A DNA stretch of 50,071 nt from Bacillota bacterium (GCA_023430975.1 JAEYYB010000099.1:1-50071), one strand, 5' to 3'; positions 1 to 9,669 are shown, numbered from the stretch's first letter. A program made the numbers and translations. The notes: a model not told the origin generated them from the letters alone.

Positions 1-101
1 GTTCTTTAGCTCAATACGAACTTAAAATGGTGTAAAAATGCCACAACCTACCATAACACATGTAACAATATGGCTGATTCTGGCATAAATTTTTTATTAA
101 A

Positions 102-131
102 TTGAAATACGCAGTTTTTCGGTTATATAAA
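102..131 (+). promoter_or_regulatory. possible sigma-A promoter for the CE3 esterase
   Basis: A TTGAAA hexamer at 102-107 is followed by TATATA at 124-129 (16 nt spacer) or TATAAA at 126-131 (18 nt spacer). It lies about 50 nt upstream of the ribosome binding site of the first gene. The region is AT-rich, so chance matches are likely. Confidence 0.35.
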
Positions 132-179
132 GAAATTTAATAACAGTACAATTTTGAATTTTATGAAGGGATGATTTTA

Positions 180-1103
180 ATGGGTAGGAAGTTTAAAAAT
201 TTATCAGTAGTGATGGTAATCATTACAATATTATCTACTGTTTTTGTTTTTCATAACAGTGTTTTTTCAGCGGGAACGCCAATCAAGATAATGCCTTTAG
301 GTGACTCAATTACAGCCTGTGGCAACTGGCGTCAGTTACTTTTGTCAAACTTAACAAGCAGCGGTTATAAAGTTGAGTTTGTAGGGTCCCAATTCTATTT
401 AACGCCGCATGAGGGACATAGCGGAATTGGTGCCATTAACATGGCAAATTCGGGAGATCTAAAAACTTGGCTATCGGCTGCAAATCCTGAAATAGTTATA
501 ATGCATTTAGGAACGAACGATAGTTGGGGCAACAACCTGGTACCTCAGATCATACCTGCTTTCACCACGCTTATCGGTCAAATGAGAGCAAATAACCCCA
601 ATATAAAAATAATGGTGGCAAAAATAATACCCATGCATCCATCCGGTTCCGGAGAAACAGCTAACAACAACGTACTCGACCTGAATTCCAAAATTGATAA
701 TTGGGCTAAAGAGTTGTCTACAAGCAAATCTCCCATTATAGTAGTAGACCAATATACTGGATTTGACACAAGTACTGATACTTATGATGGAGTTCACCCT
801 AATGACAATGGTTGTATAAAAATGTCCGATACGTGGTTTGCAGCTCTAAAAAATGTCCTTAATCCTTCCACATCAGCTACACCGACCAGTACGCCGGCAA
901 GTACACCAACACAGGCTGTTAACAATCTTGATGTAAATCATGACGGTGCTATAAACATGGCAGATGTAATAATTTTAGCAAAGGTATTTAATTCAGTAAG
1001 TGGTGATTCCAAATATTCTTATGAATACGATCTGAATGGAGACGGTGCTATAAACATTTCTGATATTGTGCTGATTGCAGCTAAATTTAATACTGTTGTG
1101 TAG
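180..1103 (+). CDS. secreted SGNH/CE3-like acetyl xylan esterase with C-terminal dockerin
   Basis: Likely removes acetyl groups from xylan as a cellulosome component outside the cell. It has an N-terminal signal peptide, then a catalytic domain with the SGNH blocks GDSIT (nucleophile Ser), GTND and DGVHP (Asp/His). The flow from GDSIT to HEGHSG resembles carbohydrate esterase family 3. A Thr/Pro/Ser linker follows, then a dockerin with two calcium-loop repeats (DVNHDGAINMAD and DLNGDGAINISD). I start at the second ATG, at 180, because GAAGGG at 165-170 is 9 nt upstream; the in-frame ATG at 171 directly abuts that site. The substrate is inferred from family resemblance, and another ester is possible. 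Confidence 0.85.
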   Translation: MGRKFKNLSVVMVIITILSTVFVFHNSVFSAGTPIKIMPLGDSITACGNWRQLLLSNLTSSGYKVEFVGSQFYLTPHEGHSGIGAINMANSGDLKTWLSAANPEIVIMHLGTNDSWGNNLVPQIIPAFTTLIGQMRANNPNIKIMVAKIIPMHPSGSGETANNNVLDLNSKIDNWAKELSTSKSPIIVVDQYTGFDTSTDTYDGVHPNDNGCIKMSDTWFAALKNVLNPSTSATPTSTPASTPTQAVNNLDVNHDGAINMADVIILAKVFNSVSGDSKYSYEYDLNGDGAINISDIVLIAAKFNTVV

Positions 1104-1247
1104 AAGGCAGTGCATATTCAGCATCATGTAAATTTCTGATAAGTAGGCGATGGAACAAAAGCCGTAGTGTAACCCCTCCCATACTTTATATAATATACTC
1201 TGGATTTTCATATAAACTGGATCAGCGATATCAAAAGAAGGTTTTTT

Positions 1248-1290
1248 AAAAGGCAGCTCCAAATCTTTAACCTGTGGAGTTGCCTTTATT
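1248..1290. terminator. bidirectional rho-independent terminator
   Basis: AAAGGCAGCTCC (1249-1260) pairs with GGAGTTGCCTTT (1276-1287) with one G-T pair. There are T-rich flanks on both strands. It sits between the convergent esterase and glycosyltransferase genes and could serve both. Confidence 0.75.
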
Positions 1291-1311
1291 TCACTTAAAA
1301 AATTTACCTGA

Positions 1312-2034
1312 TTAATTATTAAAGTCATAAAAGTATTTATCCGCATACTCGGAGCTTTGTTTTTTATAAGCATCCCTCAATTTTTTTGATTCAAAAAACA
1401 TATATTTTATTGCGTGCCAATCGCCAAACTTATCAAATTTTCTGCAAGAGGTAATAATATGACCTTTAGGTAGCTGCCTAAATTTAACCCCACACCTTTT
1501 CCCGTGAATTTTTAACCTCTTTACAAAATCAAGATCTTCAGCTATTGAAAGTTTTTCATTAAAACCACCAACAGCCTCAAAATCCTTCCGGTACAGCCAG
1601 AACAATCCTGCTGACATTCTGGTCAAAAAGAACATAAAATTTACAAGGGTGTATGTTGAAAATATCCCTATTGAGTATCTCTCTGGTTTTATTTTTATGC
1701 CTCCTCCAATATACTTTCCTGAAGTTAATGCCTTATCAATTTCACAAAGAACATTAGGCGACATTATGCTGTCTGCATCTATTGTTGCTATGATCTCACC
1801 AGTTGATGCTCTGATTCCTGCATTTCTTATTTTAGATAGGTTTCGACTATCTTCTTTAATAACTTTTGCATTTTTGCTTAATGAAATTTGTTCCGTTTTA
1901 TCGGTACAACGGTTTAGAATAACAATAATTTCAACGTCTTTAGGGAATTTCTCCTTAGCTTTATTTATTGAATCGAGACAATTACCAATATATTTCTCTT
2001 CATTATGTGCTGGAATTATTACAGATATTCTCAT
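1312..2034 (-). CDS. family 2 glycosyltransferase
   Basis: A 240-residue GT-A fold enzyme that would transfer a sugar from a nucleotide-sugar donor. The N-terminus reads VIIPAHNEE, the typical GT2 opening. The metal/nucleotide binding DxD motif is seen in TIDADS, and AEDLDF near residue 165 resembles the family's acceptor-side acidic motif. There is a hydrophobic stretch around residues 125-145 but no clear multi-pass membrane domain. The ribosome binding site AAAGGGGA lies just before the ATG. It stands alone, transcribed towards the esterase gene. The acceptor cannot be told from sequence. Confidence 0.85.
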   Translation of the reverse strand: MRISVIIPAHNEEKYIGNCLDSINKAKEKFPKDVEIIVILNRCTDKTEQISLSKNAKVIKEDSRNLSKIRNAGIRASTGEIIATIDADSIMSPNVLCEIDKALTSGKYIGGGIKIKPERYSIGIFSTYTLVNFMFFLTRMSAGLFWLYRKDFEAVGGFNEKLSIAEDLDFVKRLKIHGKRCGVKFRQLPKGHIITSCRKFDKFGDWHAIKYMFFESKKLRDAYKKQSSEYADKYFYDFNN

Positions 2035-2059
2035 ACTAATCCCCTTTTTTAATATAATT

Positions 2060-2162
2060 TATATGAAAAGTGAATAATCTTTTACATTTGTCTATCGCAA
2101 ATCCCGTAAAAGCGTTCGTTATTTGCTCTGACAAATGTAAGATTATTAACACTTTTCATATA
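2060..2162 (-). repeat. dispersed palindromic element, copy A (full length)
   Basis: Begins TATATGAAAAGTG and ends with its perfect reverse complement, giving 13 nt terminal inverted repeats that extend imperfectly to about 25 nt. Inside, GCAAAT and ATTTGC form a second inverted pair around a core containing AACGAACG. Its reverse complement aligns along the whole length with copies at 19046-19140 and 22966-23060. It lies upstream of the glycosyltransferase gene. Confidence 0.85.
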
Positions 2163-2648
2163 GAAGCTTATCTATGCTTATTTACTGGATTATACGCCTT
2201 ACTTGTGATGTTTGTATTCTTGGGATAAACAGCTTTTTCAGCATACAAGTTAGTGTATATTATACCATAAATAATAGCTGTTTTTATCAATTACTTTCTG
2301 AATTTTAATAACTTGTAGTCTTGAACTTTTTGGGATACTCAAATCCAAAGAACCAAGCAGACCCAAAACATCCCATCAAACTATTGGTCTTATAAAACAT
2401 TCACTAAGTCAACGAAACTGTAAATTCGGGTGAACATACAAGTCAGGGCCGAGAAAGTATACGATAAATTTCTATTCAATACTTTGCCAGCCCTAAATTT
2501 ATTTTATGTAGCTATGTAGTCCATATGCTGACTCAATAGTATCACCCAAATAGTTTATTGAAAAAATTTTAACATGGAAGCAATGATTTACAAATTTATG
2601 ATATACTTATTGTGTAAACAAAAAAAATTTTTGAATTGGGGTGATATT
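2163..2648. other. intergenic, no gene recognised
   Basis: An AT-rich stretch between the palindromic element and the start of the broken dockerin gene. There is no convincing coding region, RNA gene or riboswitch. A 32-codon ATG-to-stop frame on the minus strand near 2300-2400 lacks a ribosome binding site. Confidence 0.5.
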
Positions 2649-4952
2649 ATGCAGGGAAAAAGTTTTTTGGACTTCAAAGTTGCCTTTACATGGGGGCTTA
2701 TTTTCGTTATTTCTTTTATTACACTAGCTTTTCTTCCAAGTACACCAGCGTATGCAGAGGATAGCATAGTTTGGGAAAAAATGATAATTTGAAAGCAGCA
2801 AGCTTATTCAGCATTACATATGGGAACGGCATATATGTAGCTGTTGGTTCTGAAGGTGTCATCAAGACATCAGTTGATTCAGTTACCTGGACTTCAAGAG
2901 CATCGGGAGTAACTAAAAACTTATACAGCGTCGTCTGGAATGGAAAGTTGTTTGTAGTTGGAGGATTAAACAGCACTATACTTACATCATCAGATGGCAT
3001 TACATGGGTAAAACGAGAATTGGGAGCTCTAAATTATCAATATACAATAAACAACATTATATGGGACGGAAACCAGTTTATAGCTACTGGAGGATATGCT
3101 TCATTAGGAATCATACTGACTTCTCCTGACGGCATAACATGGACTACCAGAATTTCCGAGACTAAAGGTTGGGTAGATAAAATGGCATATAACAAAAACA
3201 TATATGTAACAGTAGGTTACGAGGCCACTATATATACCTCAACCGATACAATAAATTGGATTCCTGTCCAGTATGATAGTATTAAAGATGCTTTTTCATA
3301 TGATATCATATGGAACGGGAAATTGTTTGCAGCTGTAACAACCGATGGACAAGTTATCACATCTCCTGATGGAAAGCAATGGACTTCTGCAAAAGTATGT
3401 AATGAAGGTTTATATTCTATCCTATGGGAGAATAATCAATTTGTTGCTTATGGACGTGAGCAAGTCTATGTATCCACAGATGCAATGAATTGGGCTATAG
3501 CAGCAAACAAAAAGCATATACCATTCTCATCAATGATATACCACAATGGGCAATATATTGCTGTCAGTGGTGCAAATATTATGACATCTAGCGACGGAGT
3601 AAATTGGCTATCCAATACACTAGGAATGATGCAAAATCTTTGCGGTGTAGCTTATAACGGCAGCACTTTTGTTATGGTTGGGAGCTCGGGCACAATATTA
3701 TCATCTTCAGATGGTAGCAAATGGACTTCTGTAGATTCAGGAACTAGTGGATATTTATTAGACGTCTTATGGAATGGAGAAAAGTTTATTGCTGTAGGAA
3801 AAAAAGGTCTTATAATTGTATCTTCTGATGGAATCAAATGGTCACAAATTCCATTGTCAACAAATAATGATATATATAAAATTATATCAAATGGAAAAAC
3901 CCTATAGGTGTTGGAAATTCAGGTGTAGTTATAAAATCCACAGACAGTTTGACATGGGATGTTGGAAGTATTAAAGAAGACCGCTATGTCTCATTTACTG
4001 ATGTTATATGGAATGAAACACAGTTTATAGCAGCTGGTACGTCTAGACTCGGCAGGCCTTGCGGACTTATAGCTACCTCAATTGACGGAACAGATTGGAT
4101 TATAAAAAGAGTGGAAAACTCCTTTGGATTTAACTGTATTGCTTGGGATGGGAGTAAATATTGCTGTGATATATTATATACTTCAAAAGATACCGACACA
4201 TGGGAAAATTTAAATCAAACAGCGATGAACGATTTCTGTTCTATTATATGGAATGGTAAAATGTTTGTAGCAGTTGTATTAGACTCTTTTAGTATGATAC
4301 CTCTGAGGATGGCATAAACTGGGTATCTCACAATTCTGGTACATATTCAAGTCTTAATAAAATTGCTTTTTTAGGAAATAAATTTATTATTGCAGTTGAT
4401 TATGGAAATATTCTTACAGGTACTTTGGCTGCATCGGTTAATGAACTCCCTTCTTTTTCAGGATGTGTTCAGCCCGATATTCCAGGATTGGAAGATAGCA
4501 ATGCTCTAAAAGCAGGTTTCAAGGTGGAAGTGGAAGGAACAGAGTTGTGGACATTGACAAATGAAAAGGGTTATTTCTCTATCCCAACAATATCACTTGA
4601 CCCCTTTACCCAATATACTGTTAAAATCAGCAAACAAGGGTATCTATCGCTAACCACCGGCTATTTATCAGGAGGAAATTATTTGTATAGTACAGGGAAG
4701 TCACCTATAACAATATGGGGAGGCGATATTCCAGTCAATGGAGTTCAGGATGGAGCCATAAATATGGCAGACATTATGGAGATGGCAAAATATTTTAATA
4801 CCACTACCAAAGATGCACGATTTAATAAATACTGTGATTTAAATATGGATGGCGTCATCAACATGAGCGATGTTGTTATTATTGCCAGACTATTTAATAA
4901 TACTATAGAGGATTATTCCCATGTAGAGTTGATAAAAACCCAAATTAAGTAA
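2649..4952 (+). pseudogene. broken Ycf48-like repeat protein with X-module and dockerin
   Basis: The ATG at 2649 follows a GGGGTGA-type site and opens a signal peptide ending PAYAED. About ten repeats follow of the pattern WNGKLFVAVG...ILTSSDGxxW, like the Ycf48/BNR beta-propeller blades of photosystem assembly factors. The chain ends in an X-module (about 4440-4735) ending in GGDIPVNG and a dockerin (INMADIMEMAKYFN, INMSDVVIIARLFN). The reading frame is lost three times: near 2777 at an A6 run, near 3897 at an A5 run, and at about 4270-4296. Each break needs one base restored, and the pieces then join smoothly. As it stands no full protein can be made. Sequencing error is the alternative to true decay. 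Confidence 0.8.
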
Positions 4953-4996
4953 CTCTTATAATATGATTTCTGTAAATAAAGATAAGTTAAAGAAAA

Positions 4997-5042
4997 AGGG
5001 TTGTTGCAAAATTTCTTAAAACAGATGAGCAACACCCTCATA
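4997..5042 (+). terminator. terminator of the AGGGxxGTTxC type
   Basis: AGGGTTGTTGC (4997-5007) pairs with GCAACACCCT (5029-5038), downstream of the broken dockerin gene. The run of T is weak. The stem resembles those at 20496-20543 and 44493-44594. Confidence 0.6.
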
Positions 5043-5246
5043 ATTCATTCCTTTCACACTAATAATACTATAATAAATACAATGATGACAAGAAAACAAT
5101 AACATATTAATATAACTTATAGTTAATTTATACCTTATTGAAATTATAAACTTAATTGATGATTAATGTAAATTATTAACTATAGACTGTTTATTATAAT
5201 AAAAAAATGGTAATCTTATATAAATATTGCTATTTTGGAGGTAAAT

Positions 5247-6233
5247 ATGATTCCTGAAAACAAGAAAATTATCGTAGAAAATGCATTACAATCAGCCTTT
5301 GGAGTAAATACTTATGATGAGATTAATGAAATGACAAAAGGTCTGTCAAATGCACTTACATACCGTATTGTTGTAAAAGGCAGACCTTATTTATTGAAAG
5401 TAGCACGTACTGATGAACTGAGCCTTCCTGCAACATATTATGAATATATGAAAGCAGGTGCAGAAGCCGGAATAGCCCCTAAAGTTTGGTATTTAAACTC
5501 ACAGGACAAAATTTCAATAACTGATTATATAGAGCATAAGCCTTTTCCCATAAGCAAAGCAAGGGTGATAATGCCAAAGCTTCTAAGCAAATTGCACGCT
5601 CTGCCCCCATTCCATAAGCTCAATAACAACGCTGTAATGGATGGTATGGTTCAACGGTTTCAAGCAGCAAAATTTACTCCGGACAATTTGACTCACGAAT
5701 TAATAATGGCTTATAACCGCATCAATAGTATCTATCCATTTGATTCAAGTAATTTAGTCTCATGCCATAATGACTTAAAGCCGGAAAACATAATATTTGA
5801 TGGAGAAAGTGCCTGGCTTATTGATTGGGAAGCAGCATTTTTAAATGACCGTTATTTTGATTTAGCCATTATAGCTAATTTTGTTATCAGTAATGATGAA
5901 GATGAGGTTCAATATCTTAAAACTTATTTTGGCAAAGAACCTGATGAGTATAAGAGAGCAATATTTTTTCTTGCAAGGCAATTGCTTCATATGCGTTATA
6001 CAGCTGTATTCATGCTATTTGCTTCTAAAAGCGTATCAATCACACTAGATACGAAAAATGATTTTAGAGATTTCCATGACCGTATATGGGCAGGAGAGAT
6101 TGATTTAGCCAATGATGAAAATAAACTTCAATATGCATTAGTTCATATGAATGAGTTCCTATCTAACATTAAAACTGAGCGATTTGAAAATTCTTGCGTA
6201 TTGTTTCGGATAACCAATAACAACCAAAGTTAG
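5247..6233 (+). CDS. aminoglycoside phosphotransferase / choline kinase family protein
   Basis: A cytoplasmic small-molecule kinase of the APH fold, 328 residues. The catalytic Brenner motif HNDLKPENIIF and the metal-binding IDWE are clear at about residues 173-200. An N-terminal lobe lysine is seen in YLLKVAR. The start is the ATG at 5247, six bases after GGAGG at 5237-5241; an upstream TTG lies on the ribosome binding site and is rejected. The gene stands alone with its own terminator. The substrate is unknown: aminoglycoside, choline, a sugar such as methylthioribose, or something else. Resistance should not be assumed from the family alone. Confidence 0.85.
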   Translation: MIPENKKIIVENALQSAFGVNTYDEINEMTKGLSNALTYRIVVKGRPYLLKVARTDELSLPATYYEYMKAGAEAGIAPKVWYLNSQDKISITDYIEHKPFPISKARVIMPKLLSKLHALPPFHKLNNNAVMDGMVQRFQAAKFTPDNLTHELIMAYNRINSIYPFDSSNLVSCHNDLKPENIIFDGESAWLIDWEAAFLNDRYFDLAIIANFVISNDEDEVQYLKTYFGKEPDEYKRAIFFLARQLLHMRYTAVFMLFASKSVSITLDTKNDFRDFHDRIWAGEIDLANDENKLQYALVHMNEFLSNIKTERFENSCVLFRITNNNQS

Positions 6234-6298
6234 AACTGATTAACCTATAATTATAAAAATTAAAATTTATAATAAATATTATAATCACAATATAAAAT

Positions 6299-6345
6299 AA
6301 AAAGCTCCTTGATTGATTTTGATTTTTTCAAGAAGCTTTTTCTAT
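6299..6345. terminator. bidirectional terminator
   Basis: AAAAAGCTCCTTGA (6299-6312) pairs with TCAAGAAGCTTTTT (6328-6341) with one mismatch. A and T runs flank both sides. It separates the convergent kinase gene and the ABC operon. Confidence 0.85.
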
Positions 6346-6360
6346 ACACCAACATATTTT

Positions 6361-7155
6361 TTAAATTTTCAAATCTCTCTTTCTGTAAAACACATAGGTC
6401 ACGCAAACCATTGCGGCAATTATAACAAAAGACAAAATCAGAAATACAGGCTGAAATCCTCCATCCATAAGCTTTTCAGCTTCAAAATACTTAAATGGCG
6501 TAATATATTTCAAAAATTCAATATTGTTAGTCATACTTATTACCGATGAAAGAATAAATGTAACAAGAAATACAACTGTAGCAATTGATCCAGCAGATTT
6601 CGGCCGCTTGCTTGCAGCTGCAATTCCTGTACCTATGGTCAAAAATATCAGTTGCAATATAAACATACCGACCATCAACACAAATATCTCACCTGTTATA
6701 GACTCGCCCTTAGCGTATTTCCCCATTATAGCTATTGAAAGCACCAATGTAACAATATTAAAAACAACAACGTTAAAAAGCGATGCAAGGAGTTTTGCTG
6801 TTATAACTCCATATCTTGAGACCGGCTTAACCATTAAAAACTCTGTAGTTTTATCCCGCTCTTCCTTGGCAATAATGTTAGATCCAAGCAGACAGGCATG
6901 CATGGCCGCCATTAAAATCAGATACAGATACAGCATACCATAAAATCCACTTACTGTCGTAAGGTCAAAATTACCCATTCCCAAGACAGCTTTTATTGTC
7001 TTTGGAATTTTATTAAAAATCTCATTCATCGATTGGCCCGATTCTGAATATGCAGAATATTTGCCTACTGAAGAAATAATCACAAAAAATATAACTACAC
7101 TCCATATAATCAGCGATTTTCTATGTGCCTTTAATTCTCTTATAAAAATATTCAT
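6361..7155 (-). CDS. ABC-2 type transporter permease
   Basis: Membrane subunit of an ABC exporter, 264 residues, about six hydrophobic segments. It has the pattern KEERDKTTEFLMVKPVSR seen in ABC-2 permeases between the second and third segments. I start at the ATG at 7155 (MNIFIREL), preceded by GGAGGGG; a longer upstream frame runs into the previous gene. It is a paralogue of the next gene upstream, so the two probably form a heterodimer with the ATPase at 7969-8853. The transported substrate is unknown. Last gene of the operon. Confidence 0.9.
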   Translation of the reverse strand: MNIFIRELKAHRKSLIIWSVVIFFVIISSVGKYSAYSESGQSMNEIFNKIPKTIKAVLGMGNFDLTTVSGFYGMLYLYLILMAAMHACLLGSNIIAKEERDKTTEFLMVKPVSRYGVITAKLLASLFNVVVFNIVTLVLSIAIMGKYAKGESITGEIFVLMVGMFILQLIFLTIGTGIAAASKRPKSAGSIATVVFLVTFILSSVISMTNNIEFLKYITPFKYFEAEKLMDGGFQPVFLILSFVIIAAMVCVTYVFYRKRDLKI

Positions 7156-7168
7156 TAACTGCCCCTCC

Positions 7169-7963
7169 TTAAACTGCATGAATGTCTTTTTTGATGTATA
7201 CCAGATAACTTCCGACAATAGCAGCAATAATAAAAATTATGGCCACAGTAGCACAAGGAACTTCATATGCAGCATTTTTAATAATATAGGCCGTATCAAA
7301 AAACCTGAATGGCGATATATATCTGACTTTATCATCACCAATAACGGAGCCTAGTGTACCTATAATGTAAAACCCGAACACTGTACTTAGGGATACTGAA
7401 ATCACAGACCTTATTTTCCCCATAACCACTGAGACGATAATTCCCATAGCCATAAACACCAACTGAATAAATAAAAGTGTAACCGAAATCATAATAAATA
7501 GTTTTATGTTAAAATCGCCTAACACAACTACTGCAGATAATACCGTCAATCCCAGGTAGATGATATTGGTAGCAATCAGTGACAACAACGCGGCCATGAT
7601 CTTTGATGTCATGATCCTCATTCGGCTTACCGGCTTTGTCATAAGAAAGTCGGCAGTTTTATCCCGCACTTCTTTTGATACAATTGCAGTTCCAAGATTC
7701 ATAGCTTGTATAGCACCACACAATACAACAAAGGAAAACACAATGGAATAGAAGCCTTCAAGTGTTGAAATGCTCTCAATATATATATTAAAAGCCTTTT
7801 TTACTGCATCCGGCATATTTTGCATAAAGACTTTAAACTGTTCTATGTCACTTCCAAGAGCTTTAAATATAAATATATACATAACAGCCAGTGCAGTCAT
7901 AGCCAGAGACCAAATAATAACCGACTTTCTGTATGCCCTTATTTCATTCAGAAATATGTTCAT
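7169..7963 (-). CDS. ABC-2 type transporter permease, paralogue
   Basis: Second membrane subunit, 264 residues, with the same layout and the same KEVRDKTADFLMTKPVSR motif as its neighbour 13 nt downstream. Two ATGs are possible: 7969, which overlaps the ATPase stop as TGATG, or 7963. The AGGAGG is 4 nt from the first and 10 nt from the second. I prefer 7963 because it gives the MNIF start shared with the paralogue. Either way the ribosome binding site lies inside the end of the ATPase gene, so the two are translationally coupled. Confidence 0.88.
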   Translation of the reverse strand: MNIFLNEIRAYRKSVIIWSLAMTALAVMYIFIFKALGSDIEQFKVFMQNMPDAVKKAFNIYIESISTLEGFYSIVFSFVVLCGAIQAMNLGTAIVSKEVRDKTADFLMTKPVSRMRIMTSKIMAALLSLIATNIIYLGLTVLSAVVVLGDFNIKLFIMISVTLLFIQLVFMAMGIIVSVVMGKIRSVISVSLSTVFGFYIIGTLGSVIGDDKVRYISPFRFFDTAYIIKNAAYEVPCATVAIIFIIAAIVGSYLVYIKKDIHAV

Positions 7964-7968
7964 AACCA

Positions 7969-8853
7969 TCAGGCCTCCTTTTCGTAATAATGCATAAATA
8001 TCTCCTCAAGGCTTGGTTCCTCAATCCATACATTAGATATTTCCACATCGGAAATCTTTTTCATAATAAGATTGACGTTACCCTTGTATAAAAAGCTGAC
8101 TGTCTTTCCCTTTATCTCAAGATTACTCACACCGCTTATATTAAAATAGTTTTTATCCATTTCCGATTTTATATCAACCTTAAACTTCTTATAGTTACTC
8201 TCGGTAAGCGTACTCATCTTTTCCACCTTAATAATCCTGCCGTCCTTTATAATTGCAACACGGCTGCAAAGCCTCTGAACTTCGCTTAAAACATGAGAAG
8301 ACATGAGAATCGTTGCACCTTTTTTGTTTTCTTCCAAAAGCAAATCAAAGAACTTCTGCTGCATAAGGGGATCAAGACCGCTGGTAGGCTCATCAAGTAT
8401 GATCAGCTTAGGCTCATGAAGGAGGCCTTGAACAATTCCAACCTTCTTTTTATTCCCAAAGGATAGATCGTCGATTCTTTTCTTCAGGTCTAAATCCATT
8501 GTTTCAGCCAGATCTCTGATCCTTTTGCTGCAGTCCTTCTTATAAAAGCTGGCGGAATAATTCAAAAGGTCAATGACCTTCATTTTGTCATAATAAAATA
8601 CTTCTGAAGGTAAATAACCTATTTCCTTTGCAATTTCAGGAGCAAATTTTATACAGTCCTTGCCAAAAATCGCTGCACTTCCGCTGGTTGGATAAATAAG
8701 AGACAGTAAGGTTCTGATTGTGGTAGACTTCCCAGCTCCGTTTGGTCCGATAAATCCAAATATTTCGCCCTCTTCAACATTAAAGCTTATGTCAATAATT
8801 CCCCTGGACTTGCCATAATTCTTTGTCAGGTTTTTAATTTCAATAACATTCAT
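7969..8853 (-). CDS. ABC transporter ATP-binding protein
   Basis: Drives the two ABC-2 permeases downstream. Walker A is GPNGAGKST and Walker B is LIILDEP followed by SGLDP. The signature is the degenerate LSFGNKKK, as often seen in the bacitracin/antibiotic-type exporters (CcmA/YtrB-like). The switch His is in SSHVLSE. The C-terminal 80 residues follow the usual accessory domain of this group. The start is the ATG at 8853, eight bases after GGGAGG; a TTG two codons earlier is too close to that site. It is second in the tetR operon, so export of a toxic or signalling compound under TetR control is a fair inference. Confidence 0.92.
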   Translation of the reverse strand: MNVIEIKNLTKNYGKSRGIIDISFNVEEGEIFGFIGPNGAGKSTTIRTLLSLIYPTSGSAAIFGKDCIKFAPEIAKEIGYLPSEVFYYDKMKVIDLLNYSASFYKKDCSKRIRDLAETMDLDLKKRIDDLSFGNKKKVGIVQGLLHEPKLIILDEPTSGLDPLMQQKFFDLLLEENKKGATILMSSHVLSEVQRLCSRVAIIKDGRIIKVEKMSTLTESNYKKFKVDIKSEMDKNYFNISGVSNLEIKGKTVSFLYKGNVNLIMKKISDVEISNVWIEEPSLEEIFMHYYEKEA

Positions 8854-8904
8854 ATCCAAAGCCTCCCTTGAGGTTTTATTTTATTAAAAAATGACTTACC
8901 ATTC

Positions 8905-9534
8905 CTAATCATTTTTATAAAAGCACTTTTTCAATGTATCGAGATAAATGTCCAATTCTTTTATCAGTTGTTCGAAATTCTGTTCATATAAAGAAAAGCT
9001 TTTAGCCATTTCCATATGCTTTTTTGTAAATCCTTCAGTAGTCCAGTTTATTATTTCAATTGCTTTATGTGGGTCAATACCATCCTTGAATTTTGATGTA
9101 TCAAGGCCCTCATTTAGTATACTTTGACCGTATGCAATCAATACCTTATTCCTTTCTTCAAGATCACTTTTCACTTCGTCTGATTCATCCGTGTATGCTG
9201 TCAATATAAAATCATATATCTCCGGATGCTTTCTCAGCACTTCCAGTTTAAGAAATGCAGATTGCTTCCTTCTTTCAAAAACATCCATTTCAAATTTATT
9301 TAACTTCATAACAATTTCATTTTTTATAATATCCATTGCATAATCATATAAGAATAGGAATAATGCCTTTTTGTTTTTAAAATAGTGAAATAAAGCTCCT
9401 TTGGAAATAGCCGCCTCCTTTACAATTATATCAGTAGATGCATTCTTGTAGCCTTTTTGTGCAAATTCCTTCATGGCCGCATTTATAACTCGTTCACGTT
9501 TTTCACTTTTTAAATTTAAAAATTTCGAAAAAAT
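8905..9534 (-). CDS. TetR/AcrR family repressor, apparent ATT start
   Basis: Ligand-responsive repressor, probably of its own operon. The N-terminal helix-turn-helix includes STDIIVKEAAISKGALFHYF; the rest is a helical ligand/dimer domain. An ATG at 9474 would remove the first helix of the DNA-binding domain. The frame is open upstream to an ATT at 9534-9532, seven bases after AAAGGTGG. That start adds MFSKFLNLKSEKRERVINAA, a normal TetR N-terminus. No ATG, GTG or TTG lies in that stretch. So either this is a rare ATT initiation or the ATT is a mutated or misread ATG. The next gene starts 51 nt downstream. Confidence 0.85.
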   Translation of the reverse strand: MFSKFLNLKSEKRERVINAAMKEFAQKGYKNASTDIIVKEAAISKGALFHYFKNKKALFLFLYDYAMDIIKNEIVMKLNKFEMDVFERRKQSAFLKLEVLRKHPEIYDFILTAYTDESDEVKSDLEERNKVLIAYGQSILNEGLDTSKFKDGIDPHKAIEIINWTTEGFTKKHMEMAKSFSLYEQNFEQLIKELDIYLDTLKKCFYKND

Positions 9535-9564
9535 AGTTTAACCACCTTTCAACAGAAAGTATCG

Positions 9565-9627
9565 ATTATATCATTGACCAACTCAGTCAACAATATAATT
9601 ATATTACCATTGACTGATGTAGTCAAT
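9565..9627 (-). promoter_or_regulatory. tetR-operon promoters with twin palindromic operators
   Basis: Minus-strand promoter P1 has TTGACT (9626-9621), a 17 nt spacer and TATAAT (9603-9598). A second set has TTGTTG (9593-9588), 17 nt and TATAAT (9570-9565). Two inverted repeats overlap them: ATTGACTGATGTAGTCAAT at 9609-9627 and TTGACCAACTCAGTCAA at 9574-9590, centres about 36 nt apart. Both have TTGAC/GTCAA arms, as expected for a dimeric TetR site covering the -35 elements. Autoregulation is inferred. Confidence 0.75.
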
Positions 9628-9669
9628 AAGCTTTTATAATTTTAATCGTTATCATCACTAAAATGCAAA

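Noticed and set aside
2300..2400. 32-codon minus-strand frame rich in aromatic residues, considered as a small peptide gene
   Set aside because: No ribosome binding site, no partner genes such as a radical SAM maturase or exporter beside it.
2763..2790. Programmed -1 frameshifting at the A6 run as an explanation for the broken dockerin gene
   Set aside because: The in-frame codons do not form a proper slippery heptamer that allows re-pairing, and two more breaks would also need explaining.
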